Positions 1 through 8,693 of a stretch of DNA of 64,000 nt are shown in pieces. Where the stretch lies: NCBI RefSeq assembly GCF_001654495.1, contig NZ_CP015849.1, positions 1,812,501 to 1,876,500 on the forward strand, read 5' to 3'. The DNA is from Streptomyces sp. SAT1 (GTDB lineage Bacteria > Actinomycetota > Actinomycetes > Streptomycetales > Streptomycetaceae). The number at the start of each line of letters is the position of its first letter. Within the stretch, counting starts at the first letter, position 1. The position numbers and the translations under genes are program-made. The notes beneath the pieces are model-generated. The model was not told where the DNA came from. It did not search any database and worked only from the letters and a program-made list of their open reading frames with translations.

Positions 1-357
1 GCGCTGCTCGATGCGGTCCATCATGGAGCGCTTCGAACGCGCCTGACGGCCCGGATGCGGACCGGCGGCGGGCCGCTCGCCCGGCTTGGGAGCCTTGCGC
101 CAGCCGGTCACGGCCAGCAGCGCGCATCCCAGCATCACCAGGAAGCCCACCACGCTCACCCAGGGATACTGGGCGATCACACCTGCCATGAGGAGCGCGA
201 TACCTACGAGGAAGCCCGCGACCGCCTGGTAGACCCGCCGCCGGGTGTACGTACGCAGCCCGCTTCCCTCGAGCGCCGACGCGAACTTGGGATCTTCGGC
301 GTACAGCGCTCGCTCCATCTGCTCGAGCATGCGCTGCTCGTGCTCCGAGAGCGGCAC
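1..357 (-). CDS. DUF3040 family membrane protein (C-terminus outside window)
   Basis: Small membrane protein whose 3' end lies beyond the left edge; 119 codons are visible without a stop. The N-terminus reads MPLSEHEQRMLEQMERAL, the usual DUF3040 opening, followed by two hydrophobic segments (about residues 40-85) and a basic tail rich in Arg, Lys, Pro and Gly. The GTG start is fixed by an AGGAGG ribosome site about 6 nt upstream. In actinobacteria this family usually sits beside the mraZ/division cluster, so that cluster may lie just outside the window. Molecular role unknown. Confidence 0.85.
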   Translation of the reverse strand, partial: MPLSEHEQRMLEQMERALYAEDPKFASALEGSGLRTYTRRRVYQAVAGFLVGIALLMAGVIAQYPWVSVVGFLVMLGCALLAVTGWRKAPKPGERPAAGPHPGRQARSKRSMMDRIEQR

Positions 358-597
358 GGAGTCCTCCTCATCGTGCAGTCGCCGGGGCGACCCGGGGGGT
401 CCCTTCAGGATAGGCAGGGAATCGCCCCCGTGAAACCCGCCCCTCTACGCCAATTGGCCAACCGGATCACCATGACGGAACCCGGCTCGCTGAGGCTTCA
501 TTCCCCGGCGACCGGCCCGTCATGCCGGGCGGCCTCCCTCGATCATACGGCGCCACCACCTGGATCGGGGGGCCTGTGGCACACTCCATGCCCGGCC

Positions 598-617
598 GGG
601 CCGCCGGCCGGCGGCCC
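598..617. terminator. GC-rich perfect palindrome after the methyltransferase gene
   Basis: A 20-bp self-complementary sequence lies 16 bp beyond the methyltransferase stop codon. It has no T tract, which is common for actinomycete terminators. It would end the leftward transcript before the DUF3040 gene. Confidence 0.4.
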
Positions 618-632
618 GTCGCACCAGGCCGG

Positions 633-1418
633 TCAGGCCCCGGGCGCACCCCGGGTCTCACCGAGGACGTGGAGCTGGGTGGCCACGGAGTGGAACGCCG
701 GCAGTTCGGCCGCCGCCGCCTCCAGCTGGAGCAGGGCGTCCAGCGCCCCCGGCTCGGTGTCCACCAGCACGCCCGGCACCAGGTCGGCGAAGACCCGTAC
801 GCCGTGCACCGCGCCGATCGCCAGGCCCGCCTCCTCGACGAAGCCGGTGAGCTGCTCGGCGGTGAAGCGGCGCGGCACCGGGTCGCCCTCGCCCCAGCGC
901 CCCTCCGGGTCGCCCAGCGCCTGCCGGGCCTCCGTGAAGTGGCCGGCCAGGGCCCGCGCGAGCACCGCGCCGCCGAGTCCGGCGGCGAGCAGGCTGAGCA
1001 CTCCCTCGGGGCGCAGCGCCGCGACCGCGTTGCCGACGCCGGCGGCCGGGTCGTCGACGTACTCCAGGACGCCGTGGCAGAGCACCGCGTCGTAGCCGCC
1101 GCGCTCGACCACGTCGAAGAGGCCGTGCACATCGCCCTGCACGCCGCGCACCCGGTCGGCCACACCGGCCTCGCCGGCGCGGCGCTCCAGCGCGAAGAGC
1201 GCGTTGGGGCTGGGGTCGACGACGGTGACACGGTGGCCGAGGCGGGCCACGGGCACGGCGAAGTTGCCGCTGCCGCCGCCGGTGTCGAGGACGTCCAGCG
1301 ACTCCCGGCCCGTGGCCTTGGCCAGCCGGTCGAGGGCGTCCCGCAGGACGTCCCAGACCACGGCCGTGCGAAGCGAGGCGCGGGATCGGGCGACGGGTGG
1401 GCGCATCGGGTCCGACAC
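633..1418 (-). CDS. Class I SAM-dependent methyltransferase
   Basis: Predicted soluble SAM-dependent methyltransferase of 261 aa. Motif I is VLDTGGGSGNFA (about residues 43-54), followed by an acidic ribose-binding strand end VTVVDPSP and a motif-IV-like region CHGVLEYVDD, giving a Methyltransf_11/25 type Rossmann fold. The substrate is not evident. The GTG start has GAGGAG 9 nt upstream; an ATG four codons in is an alternative. It lies between the DUF3040 and HEPN genes on the same strand, with gaps that suggest separate transcripts. Confidence 0.85.
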   Translation of the reverse strand: MSDPMRPPVARSRASLRTAVVWDVLRDALDRLAKATGRESLDVLDTGGGSGNFAVPVARLGHRVTVVDPSPNALFALERRAGEAGVADRVRGVQGDVHGLFDVVERGGYDAVLCHGVLEYVDDPAAGVGNAVAALRPEGVLSLLAAGLGGAVLARALAGHFTEARQALGDPEGRWGEGDPVPRRFTAEQLTGFVEEAGLAIGAVHGVRVFADLVPGVLVDTEPGALDALLQLEAAAAELPAFHSVATQLHVLGETRGAPGA

Positions 1419-1592
1419 GGCAGTTGACTCCTCGCGGCGGCACCGCCTCGGGTACGGCGGAGCGATCGGGCTGCCTCCCCGGCCCGCGACACGGGAGGTG
1501 GGAAGGCTTCAGGCGTCTCCACCCTATTGCCTCCGCCGCCCGGTCCGCCCGTCGCCTCGGCGCCGCCTCCCGCCGCCCCGGACCCGCGCGGG

Positions 1593-2213
1593 TCAGCCCG
1601 CGTCCGGTATGCCGTCGGCCGGTGGTCGCGCAACCCGCGCGCCGCCGGTCCGCGGACCTCCGGCCTGCTCGGTCCCGGCGGTGCGCGGTCCTGCCGCCGG
1701 CTCCCCCGGCCGGGGCGGCGGCAGGACCGGCTGGAGGACCAGCATCCGCTCGACGATGCGCAGGAACATCGCCACGTCCCGCATCAGGTCGTCGGCGTCC
1801 CGGTGGCCCGCCGCGCCCCGCACCCCGGCCTCGGCCAGCGCGCGGCGGCGGGCGCCCGAGGCGAACAGGGCGCTCCACTCGGTCAGTTCGGGTGCGATCT
1901 CGGGGAGCACCTCCCAGGCGCTGCGGATCCGGGCCCGCCGCCGGGAGCCGGTCTCCGGGCGGGCCCGCGCGGCGAGCACGGCGGCGGCGGTGCGCAGGGC
2001 GGCGAGGTGGGCGGTGGCGTAGCGCTCGTTCGGTGTGGGGAGGACGGCCGCCTCTTCGAGGCCGGACCGGGCCTGGGCGAGCAGGTCGAGGGCGGCGGGC
2101 GGGGCCGTGGCCCGGCGGAGCACGGGGTGCACATCGCTCGCCGGGCCGGTCAGTGAGGGGGCAGGGCCGGTGGCGCGGCGCCGGTGGGCGGCGGCCGCGG
2201 AGGGTTTGGCCAT
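1593..2213 (-). CDS. SAV_6107 family HEPN-domain protein
   Basis: All-alpha protein of 206 aa resembling the Streptomyces SAV_6107 HEPN family. Residues about 25-160 are amphipathic helices; the C-terminal 45 residues are Pro/Gly/Ala-rich and probably disordered. The reading frame stays open 67 codons upstream, but ATG 2213 is chosen because CAGGAGG sits at ideal spacing. HEPN domains occur in toxin and RNase modules, yet I see no partner nucleotidyltransferase here and no clear RX4-6H catalytic motif, so RNase activity should not be assumed. Divergent from the TetR gene across about 210 bp. Confidence 0.7.
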   Translation of the reverse strand: MAKPSAAAAHRRRATGPAPSLTGPASDVHPVLRRATAPPAALDLLAQARSGLEEAAVLPTPNERYATAHLAALRTAAAVLAARARPETGSRRRARIRSAWEVLPEIAPELTEWSALFASGARRRALAEAGVRGAAGHRDADDLMRDVAMFLRIVERMLVLQPVLPPPRPGEPAAGPRTAGTEQAGGPRTGGARVARPPADGIPDAG

Positions 2214-2422
2214 GACGAACCTCCTGTCGTCTGGGTGACGGCACGGGTGCCGTATGTGCCCATCGTGCGGTATGCCACTGACAATCCGTTCTGACCTGGT
2301 CTTTTGCCTCGCTCGTCCGTGCGGGCCCGGCGGCGGCGCGGGGCCGCCCGGCGTGGGGTGGCCCGGGGCCGCGACCGGTGGCGGCGCTCGGCGGGCGGCC
2401 CGTTCCTGTGACAATCAGGGCC

Positions 2423-3052
2423 ATGGAAAGCAGCAGCGCCACGCCGGGCGGCCGTACCCGCCGCGAGGCCACCCGGCAGAAGCTCTACGAGGCAGCCGTC
2501 ACACTCATCGCCGAGCAGGGCTTCTCCGCGACCACGGTGGACGAGATCGCCGAGCGGGCCGGGGTCGCCAAGGGCACCGTCTACTACAACTTCGCCAGCA
2601 AGTCCGTCCTCTTCGAGGAGTTGCTGCGGCACGGCGTGGGCCTCCTCACCGCCTCCCTGCGGGAGGCGGCCGAGCACGCGGCGCGCGCGGGCGGCGGCCG
2701 GGTCGACGCCCTGGACGCGATGATCCGCGCCGGGCTGGTCTTCATCGACCGCTATCCCGCCTTCACCCAGCTGTACGTGGCCGAGCTGTGGCGCACCAAC
2801 CGGGCCTGGCAGTCCACGCTCATGGTGGTCCGGAAGCAGGCGGTCGCGGTCGTCGAGGACGTGCTGCGCGACGGCATGGCGAGCGGCGAGTTCTGCGCGG
2901 AGATCGATGTGCCGCTGACCGCCGCCGCGCTGGTCGGGATGGTGCTGGTGGCCGCCCTGGACTGGAAGGCGTTCCAGCCGGAGCGCTCCCTGGACGACGT
3001 CCACGCCGCGCTGTCGCGGCTGCTCCAGGGCCGGGTGAGCGGCTCCCGCTGA
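2423..3052 (+). CDS. TetR/AcrR family transcriptional regulator
   Basis: One-component repressor of 209 aa. The N-terminal helix-turn-helix (about residues 14-60) contains the TetR signature TTVDEIAERAGVAKGTVYYNF; the remaining helices form a ligand and dimer domain with an aromatic patch (FIDRYPAFTQLYV). ATG 2423 is preferred over an in-frame start 45 nt upstream because the HTH then begins at the usual distance. Divergence from the HEPN gene and proximity of the downstream FAD enzyme make those two its likely targets (inference). The effector is unknown. Confidence 0.88.
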   Translation: MESSSATPGGRTRREATRQKLYEAAVTLIAEQGFSATTVDEIAERAGVAKGTVYYNFASKSVLFEELLRHGVGLLTASLREAAEHAARAGGGRVDALDAMIRAGLVFIDRYPAFTQLYVAELWRTNRAWQSTLMVVRKQAVAVVEDVLRDGMASGEFCAEIDVPLTAAALVGMVLVAALDWKAFQPERSLDDVHAALSRLLQGRVSGSR

Positions 3053-3495
3053 GAGCACGCACGGGAAAAGGCGCCGGTGTGCCGTGGCCGCGTCCCCCGC
3101 GGGCCACCGCGCACCGGCGCCGTTCCGTGCTCCCCCGTGCTCCCCCGTCCCCCGTACCTCGCTCCCCCCGTCGGACCCCGTTCGGTCGTTCCGGGCTCCC
3201 CCGTGCCTCGCTCCCGCCGACCTGGGCCGGCGGAAGGAGCGGTCCAGGGCAGCGCCGTTCCGCCGCCCCGTATCGGCGGTACCGGCGCTGTGCCCCTTCC
3301 CGTGCCTCCACTCTCTCGTCCGCGCGGGCCGGGGCCCATCCGCGCAGGTACTCATCTCGCCGTCTAGGTACGAGTACTCAGCCCTCCGTACCCGTCCCCG
3401 GGCACCGGGCCCGGACGGCCCCGCGCCTCCCGCGCAGGCGCCGGCCGCGGCACCCGGAACGGGGATTGTCGGTGGTGGTCGGTAGGGTCGCGGGC
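3053..3495. other. Gene-free spacer between the TetR and FAD-enzyme genes
   Basis: This 443-bp spacer holds the TetR hairpin at its left end and otherwise GC-rich, repetitive CCCGT/CTCCCC-type sequence. I see no credible small gene. The last 100 bp must contain the promoter of the FAD enzyme, but no clear -35/-10 pair is visible. Confidence 0.5.
3070..3121 (+). terminator. Long hairpin after the TetR gene
   Basis: Two arms of about 23 nt, each ending in a GGCGCC-type sequence, pair with a few mismatches around a short C-rich loop, starting 18 bp after the TetR stop codon. Probable factor-independent terminator without a T run. Confidence 0.6.
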
Positions 3496-5016
3496 ATGGC
3501 ACGGATTGCGGTGATCGGCGCCGGGATGGGCGCGATGGCGGCGGCTGCCCGGCTGGCCGTCGCGGGCCACCGGGTGACGGTGTACGAGCGGACACAGACG
3601 TACGGCGGAGCGGTGCGCCGCTTCGAGCGGGACGGCTTCGCCTTCGACACCGGTCCCGCCCTGCTTCCGCTGCCCGCGGTCTACCGCGACCTGTTCGTGA
3701 AGACCGGCAAGGAGCCCCTGGAGGACCGCGTCGAGCTGGTCCAGGTCGATCCCGCGGCGCGGCACGTCTTCGCGGACGGCACCGAGTGCGCCTTGCCGAA
3801 CGCCTCCCGCGCGGGCGTCGTCGCCGCCCTGGAGGACGCGCTCGGCGCGGGCGCCGGGCAGCGCTGGGGCGACTTCCTGGTGCGGGCGCGCGAGGCGTGG
3901 GACCGCACCAGGCGCCCGCTGCTGGAGGAGCCGCTGTGGCCCGACTGGCAGGTGCTGGCCGAGCGCGAGCCCTATCCGGCGGTCCCGCACAAGCGCCTGC
4001 TGCGCACCCGCCGGGCCGCCACACTCGCCGAGATCGGCGCCTGGGAGCTGCGTGATCCGCGCCTGGCCGCGCTCCTGGACAGCCACGCGCTCGCGTACGG
4101 GCTCGATCCCCGGACCGCCCCGGCGAGCGCCGCCGTGCTGCCGTACATGGAGCACGCCTTCGGCGTCTGGTACGTCCGCGGCGGTCTGCGCGAGCTGGCG
4201 CGCGCGGTGTACGAGCGGTGCACGGCCCGCCGGGTCGAGTTCGTCTTCGGCACCGAGGTCGCCCGGGTCGTCGAGAAGGACGGCCGGGTGGCGGGGGTGG
4301 AGTTCGCGGACGGGGGCGGCGCCGAGGCGGAGTTCGTGGTCACCGCGGCGGCCCCCGGGACGCCGGGCGGCCCCGCCGCGGTGCCGGGCGGTGCGGGCGC
4401 GGTGCCGCCGCAGCGGGGGCTGCCGAGCCGGCTGACCGTGCTGCTGGCGCTGCGCGGCGCCCGCCCGGAGGGGACGGCCCACCGGACCGTGGTGCACGCG
4501 CCCGACCCCGCGCAGGAGTTCGAGGCACTGTTCGGCTCGGGCGGTGCGGGCGGTGCGGGGCTGCCCGCGCGGCCCACGGTCGTCGTGGCGCGCCCCGGCG
4601 ATCCCGCGCTGGTTCCGGACCCGGAGCACGAGGCGGTCACGCTCACGGCCACGGTCCCGACCCAGGGTTCGGCGGCGGCCGCCGGGCCGCGGGATCTGGC
4701 CGCGCACGCCGACCGTATGATCACCGCCGCCGCCCGAGCCGTGCCCGGACTGCGCGACCGGCTGCTGTGGCACGAGGTCCGCACGCCCGCCGACATCGCG
4801 CGGGAGACGGGCGCGCCGGGCGGGTCGGTGCCCGCGCCGGCGCTGGCCGCGGGCCGGGGACGGCTGCTGCATCCGGCGAACTCCACCGGTACCGAGGGCC
4901 TGTTCGCCGTGGGCGGCTGGGCGCATCCCGGCGGCGGGCTGCCGCACGCCGGCATGTCGGGCGCGCTGGTGGCCGGGCTCGTCGTGGAGGGCCCGGACTT
5001 CCGCGGCTCGCAGTGA
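3496..5016 (+). CDS. FAD-dependent phytoene desaturase/amine oxidase-like enzyme
   Basis: Flavin-dependent oxidoreductase of 506 aa in the CrtI/phytoene desaturase superfamily. The FAD dinucleotide motif GAGMGAMAAAARL with the acidic strand end VTVYE lies in the first 35 residues. The C-terminal FAD-contact region GLFAVGGWAHPGGGLPHAGM, near residue 475, is typical of CrtI enzymes. No other carotenoid gene is nearby, so the substrate is uncertain; it could act on a lipid or quinone-like compound. ATG 3496 is chosen because the nucleotide-binding strand begins immediately after it. Confidence 0.8.
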   Translation: MARIAVIGAGMGAMAAAARLAVAGHRVTVYERTQTYGGAVRRFERDGFAFDTGPALLPLPAVYRDLFVKTGKEPLEDRVELVQVDPAARHVFADGTECALPNASRAGVVAALEDALGAGAGQRWGDFLVRAREAWDRTRRPLLEEPLWPDWQVLAEREPYPAVPHKRLLRTRRAATLAEIGAWELRDPRLAALLDSHALAYGLDPRTAPASAAVLPYMEHAFGVWYVRGGLRELARAVYERCTARRVEFVFGTEVARVVEKDGRVAGVEFADGGGAEAEFVVTAAAPGTPGGPAAVPGGAGAVPPQRGLPSRLTVLLALRGARPEGTAHRTVVHAPDPAQEFEALFGSGGAGGAGLPARPTVVVARPGDPALVPDPEHEAVTLTATVPTQGSAAAAGPRDLAAHADRMITAAARAVPGLRDRLLWHEVRTPADIARETGAPGGSVPAPALAAGRGRLLHPANSTGTEGLFAVGGWAHPGGGLPHAGMSGALVAGLVVEGPDFRGSQ

Positions 5017-5139
5017 GCCGGGGGCGCGGGCGCGGCGAGTACTGAGGCCGGCTCAGGAGCAGGGCGGTGAGGCCGCCGGAGGGCCGGCAGGGCCGCCCGA
5101 GGGCCGAGGAAGCTGCCCGGGGCGGCCGGTGAGGCTGCT

Positions 5140-6189
5140 TCAGAAACGGTACTGCTCGTCGTAGCCCGCGCCGTGCGGCGCCTGGCCCTGGCCGGGTGCC
5201 TGGCCGTGCGTCTGCCCCTGGCCGGGCCCTTGGCCGTGGGTGCCGTCGCCCTGTCCGTCGCCCTGGTACGGGTACGGCTGCTGTTCCGGCGGGAGCTGGC
5301 CGCCGTAGGGGTCGTCGCCGCGCTGCTGCGGGACCCACACGCCGCCCGGCGGGGTCTCGCCGCCGTAGCCGCCGCCCGGACCGCCCGCGGCGTACTGGTC
5401 CTGGCCGCCGTAGCCCTGCCGGCCGTAGTCGCCGGGGTGGCCGGTGCCGGTGCCGCCGTCGTAGGTCTGGGTGCCGATGTACGGGTCCGAGTAGGCGGCG
5501 TACTGCTGCTGGCCCGTGCCGTCGTAGCCGTAACCCTGCTGCTGGTACCCGGAGTAGTCGTAGCCGTAGCCCTGGTCGGGGGCCTGGGCGGTGGCGGCGT
5601 ACGGGTTCGGGGCCGGACTGCCGGCGGAGTGGCCGGTGCCGCCGTAGACGCCGTAGGAGCCGGTGTCGTCGGGCAGCGGCTGCGGGGCGTAGACGGCGGT
5701 GGACTCGGCGGCCGTGGGCTCCGGCGGACGGGTCGGGGTGAAGACGTCGTCGGGCTCGTCGTCGTGCCCGTAGGCGGAGGCGTCGGGTCCGGGCCCGTCG
5801 TACGCGCCGGCCGGGTCGTCGGCGCCGAACGCCTCACCGGGGCCGTCGACGGCGGCCTCCGGGCCGGGGTTCTCCGGGGCCGCGTCCTTGCGGCCGCCCC
5901 TGCCCCGGCGGCGCTTGGTGCCCTCGGCGGCGCCGGGCTGCCGCACCGCCCAGCCCGCGACGAAGCCGCGGCGGAAGGACAGCGTCACATAGGTCTGCCC
6001 GGTCGCGAAGGCGATCGCCCCCAGGGCGATGACCAGGACGGACGGCAGGAGCACACCGAGGACCACGCAGAGGAAGCCGCCGAAGGCGAGCAGCCGCCAG
6101 CGCAGCCGCGCCTTGTACTGCAGCAGCACCTCGCCGAGCAACCACAGTGCGACGCCGCCGAACGCGATGTAGAGGACCGCCCAGCCCAT
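5140..6189 (-). CDS. Membrane protein with long Tyr/Gly/Gln-rich cytoplasmic tail
   Basis: 349-aa protein of unknown function with two clear domains. The N-terminus (residues 1-80) has about three hydrophobic helices. A basic linker (KRRRGRGGRK) leads to about 250 residues of low complexity: acidic/Pro-rich first, then dense in YG, GY, QQ and GQGQ motifs (such as YSGYQQQGYGYDG), ending DEQYRF. Such composition predicts intrinsic disorder and resembles prion-like tails. ATG 6189 has a GGGAGAGG ribosome site. It follows metF on the same strand with a 57-bp gap. Confidence 0.75.
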   Translation of the reverse strand: MGWAVLYIAFGGVALWLLGEVLLQYKARLRWRLLAFGGFLCVVLGVLLPSVLVIALGAIAFATGQTYVTLSFRRGFVAGWAVRQPGAAEGTKRRRGRGGRKDAAPENPGPEAAVDGPGEAFGADDPAGAYDGPGPDASAYGHDDEPDDVFTPTRPPEPTAAESTAVYAPQPLPDDTGSYGVYGGTGHSAGSPAPNPYAATAQAPDQGYGYDYSGYQQQGYGYDGTGQQQYAAYSDPYIGTQTYDGGTGTGHPGDYGRQGYGGQDQYAAGGPGGGYGGETPPGGVWVPQQRGDDPYGGQLPPEQQPYPYQGDGQGDGTHGQGPGQGQTHGQAPGQGQAPHGAGYDEQYRF

Positions 6190-6246
6190 GTACGCCCCTC
6201 TCCCAGTGGCCGTTCCGCAGTGTGTCGCACCCGTGATGCGACCGGT

Positions 6247-7170
6247 CTAGGCCCGCGGTGAGCGGTGCGGGCCCAGGTTCTCGTGGATCTCCAGGGTCGC
6301 CGTGGAGTTGTTGAGCGTGATGAAGTGCAGTCCGGGCACTCCTTCGGCCAGCAGCCGCGCGCAGAACTCCGTGGCGAACTCGATGCCAATGGAGCGTACA
6401 GCGGCCGGATCGTCCTGCGCCGCGAGGATGCGCTCTTTCAGGGCGCCGGGGAAGACGGCGTTGGTGAGCGACGGGATCCGCGCGAGCGTCTTCACACTGG
6501 CGATGGGCATGATCTCGGGGATGATCGGGGTCTCGCAGCCGGCCGCCGCGACCCGGTCGCGCAGCCTCAGATAGTCCTCCGGGTCGAAGAACATCTGTGT
6601 GACGGCGTAGTCGGCGCCGGCCCGGCACTTGTCGACGAAGTGGCGGACGTCGGTGTCCCGGTCGACGGAGCGCGGGTGCATCGCGGGGAAGGCCGCGACA
6701 CCGACGCAGAAGTCACCGGAGGTCTTGATCAGCTCGACGAGTTCGGCCGCGTAGCGCAGACCGCGGGGATGGGGCACCCACTCGCCCATCGGGTCGCCGG
6801 GCGGGTCGCCGCGCAGGGCCAGCATGTTGCGGATCCCGGCGTCGGCGTACTGCCCGATGATGTTGCGCAGGTCGGCCACGGAGTGGTCGACGGCGGTGAG
6901 GTGGGCGATCGGGGTGAGCGTGGTGTCCGAGGCGATGGCCTCGGTCGCCTTGACCGTGCCCGCGCGGGTGGAGCCGCCCGCGCCGTAGGTCACCGAGACG
7001 AAGTCGGGCGCCACGGCCTCGACCCGGCGCAGCGCGTTCCACAGGTTCCGCTCGCCCTTCGGGGTTTTCGGGGCGTAGAACTCGAACGAGTACGTCGTCT
7101 TGCCGGTCGCGAGCATGTCGCGGACCGTGCGGGCGTGGTCCGACCTGGTGGATGCGGTGCCGAGGGCCAT
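6247..7170 (-). CDS. metF: Methylenetetrahydrofolate reductase
   Basis: FAD-dependent reduction of 5,10-methylene-THF to 5-methyl-THF for methionine synthesis. The 307-aa protein is full length for bacterial MetF. It shows the family opening SFEFYAPKT with the catalytic Glu, the strand VSVTYGAGG, the FAD-binding [10 protein letters not shown], and the conserved TQMFFD near residue 187. Bacterial enzymes are TIM barrels using NADH. ATG 7170 is the first in-frame start. It neighbours thiE, both feeding cofactor and one-carbon metabolism. Confidence 0.95.
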   Translation of the reverse strand: MALGTASTRSDHARTVRDMLATGKTTYSFEFYAPKTPKGERNLWNALRRVEAVAPDFVSVTYGAGGSTRAGTVKATEAIASDTTLTPIAHLTAVDHSVADLRNIIGQYADAGIRNMLALRGDPPGDPMGEWVPHPRGLRYAAELVELIKTSGDFCVGVAAFPAMHPRSVDRDTDVRHFVDKCRAGADYAVTQMFFDPEDYLRLRDRVAAAGCETPIIPEIMPIASVKTLARIPSLTNAVFPGALKERILAAQDDPAAVRSIGIEFATEFCARLLAEGVPGLHFITLNNSTATLEIHENLGPHRSPRA

Positions 7171-7323
7171 ACTCGCAGGTTAGCCAGGGTGCGGCGGCCA
7201 CCCAACCGAACGATGGCTTTTTGCCCGGTTTGCCGAGTTGTTGTCCACTCCTTGGACACTTTCCGTCCACGGACGCGCCGGACCGGTCCGCGGCCGGGGC
7301 TGAGATCGGGGCCGGGGCCGGGG

Positions 7324-7986
7324 TCAGACCGTCTCGCGCAGCCGCTTCGCGAACTCCGCCGCCGCGGCGCCGGGATCAGCGGCCTCGGTGATCGCCCGGA
7401 CCACGACGACCCGCCGGGCGCCCGCCTCCAGCACCTGGTCCAGATTGCCCAGGTCGATACCGCCGATGGCGAACCAGGGGCGGTCGGTGCCCAGGGAGGC
7501 GGTGTACCGGACCAGGTCGAGGCCGGGCGCGTGGCGGCCGGGCTTGGTCGGGGTGGGCCAGCAGGGGCCGGTGCAGAAGTAGTCCACGCCGTCCTGGACG
7601 GCGGCAGCGGCGGCCTCGGACTCGGCGTGGGTGGAGCGGCCGATCAGGATGTCGCCGCCGAGGACGGCGCGGGCCGCCGGGACCGGCAGGTCGCCCTGGC
7701 CCAGATGCAGCACGTCGGCGCGGGCCGCGTGGGCGACGTCCGCGCGGTCGTTGACCGCGAGCAGTCTGCCGTGGCGGGCGCAGGCGTCGGCGAACACCTC
7801 CAGGTGCTCCAGCTCCTCCCCGGCCTCCATGCCCTTGTCGCGCAGCTGCACGATGTCGACCCCGCCCGCGAGGACCGCGTCCAGGAACTCGGGCAGGTCG
7901 CCCCGGTCCTTGCGGGCGTCCGTGCACAGATACAGGCGCGCGTCGGCCAGACGGGCGCGGGCGGCGGCTGCGGCGGTGTCGGGCAT
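7324..7986 (-). CDS. thiE: Thiamine-phosphate synthase
   Basis: Couples HMP-pyrophosphate and thiazole phosphate to thiamine phosphate. The 220-aa TIM-barrel protein carries the ThiE landmarks IVQLRDKG (pyrophosphate site), [29 protein letters not shown] and the phosphate loop FAIGGI. ATG 7986 has a GGGGGA site upstream. It is separated from thiOSG by two genes on its own strand, and no TPP riboswitch is visible in its own leader, unlike thiOSG. Confidence 0.95.
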   Translation of the reverse strand: MPDTAAAAARARLADARLYLCTDARKDRGDLPEFLDAVLAGGVDIVQLRDKGMEAGEELEHLEVFADACARHGRLLAVNDRADVAHAARADVLHLGQGDLPVPAARAVLGGDILIGRSTHAESEAAAAAVQDGVDYFCTGPCWPTPTKPGRHAPGLDLVRYTASLGTDRPWFAIGGIDLGNLDQVLEAGARRVVVVRAITEAADPGAAAAEFAKRLRETV

Positions 7987-8015
7987 GCGTGGAGTCCCCC
8001 TGCGATCGGATCAGT

Positions 8016-8100
8016 GGTGCGTGGTCGTGCGTGCTGCGGGGCGTGCGTACCGCGCGCAGTGCCTATGCGTGTGCATACCTGTGCGTGCGTACGTGCTGGT
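8016..8100. repeat. Alternating GTGCGT/TGCATAC-type tract upstream of thiE
   Basis: An 85-bp stretch in the thiE promoter region is built of repeated GTGCGT, GTGCAT and GCGTAC steps, giving long alternating purine-pyrimidine runs. This composition differs from the surrounding DNA and could favour Z-DNA or replication slippage. Confidence 0.5.
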
Positions 8101-8227
8101 GTTCCGGTCGCCGTGCGGGCCGGAGGGAGGCACGGGGCGCGCGCGGCGCGCACGCCCCGTCCGCGTCCGCCGTCCGGCGCGGCTACGCCCCGAACGGCTC
8201 GGTGGGCCGGTCGTCCCGGCCTCGGGC

Positions 8228-8593
8228 TCAGACGGCCAGCGCCTGGGCGCGGCGCTTCACCTCCGTGCCGCGGTTCTCACTGAGGGCCTGCGCGGGGGTG
8301 CCGGGCAGGCTGGGGTCGGGGGTGAAGAGCCACTCGATCATCTCTTCGGCCGTGAAGCCGTCGTCCCGCAGCAGGGTCAGGGTCCCGGTCAGGCCCTTGA
8401 CGACCTTGTCCCCGTCGATGAAGGCGGCGGGGACGTGCAGCGCGCGGTTCTCACCCCGGCGTACGGCGATGAGCTGGCCCTCCTTCACCAGCTGCCGCAC
8501 ACGCGTCACCTCGACGCCGAGCATCTCGGCGATGTCGGGGAGGGTGAGCCAGGCGGGGACGAGCCCATCGGTCTTCGCGTCAATCTCGGTCAC
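8228..8593 (-). CDS. Rv2175c-family DNA-binding protein
   Basis: Small winged-helix protein of about 121 aa resembling mycobacterial Rv2175c. The N-terminal HTH includes LTLPDIAEMLGVEVTRVRQL; the C-terminal domain has the conserved LRDDGFTAEEMIEWLF. GTG 8593 is chosen because the product then matches the family length; the frame stays open upstream with another GTG at 8620 and no clear ribosome site. In M. tuberculosis Rv2175c is a substrate of the kinase PknL. A PASTA kinase lies 4 kb away here, so a similar link is plausible but inferred. Confidence 0.85.
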   Translation of the reverse strand: MTEIDAKTDGLVPAWLTLPDIAEMLGVEVTRVRQLVKEGQLIAVRRGENRALHVPAAFIDGDKVVKGLTGTLTLLRDDGFTAEEMIEWLFTPDPSLPGTPAQALSENRGTEVKRRAQALAV

Positions 8594-8693
8594 AGAACCA
8601 AGCGTGCCATCTGCCACTGACACGCGGAAGCCGACCCCGCCCACCCGGGCGGCGCGGCCGGGCGCCGCGCCCTGGGACCTGCCCTGGCTATAG

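Noticed and set aside
1593-2213. HEPN protein as half of a HEPN-MNT toxin-antitoxin pair
   Set aside because: No nucleotidyltransferase gene is adjacent and the catalytic RX4-6H is not evident; the neighbour is an ordinary TetR regulator.
55-2472. Long open frames on both strands across the methyltransferase and HEPN region
   Set aside because: They are Arg/Pro/Gly-rich shadow frames of the kind produced by high-GC codon bias; the methyltransferase, HEPN and TetR frames carry the family motifs and ribosome sites.
2254-3495. Upstream extension of the FAD enzyme frame through the TetR gene
   Set aside because: The nucleotide-binding motif starts right after ATG 3496; the upstream part is antisense-like composition in another gene's coding region.
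7171-7323. SAM or cobalamin riboswitch upstream of metF
   Set aside because: The leader is short and contains none of the conserved aptamer motifs; no RNA element is supported.
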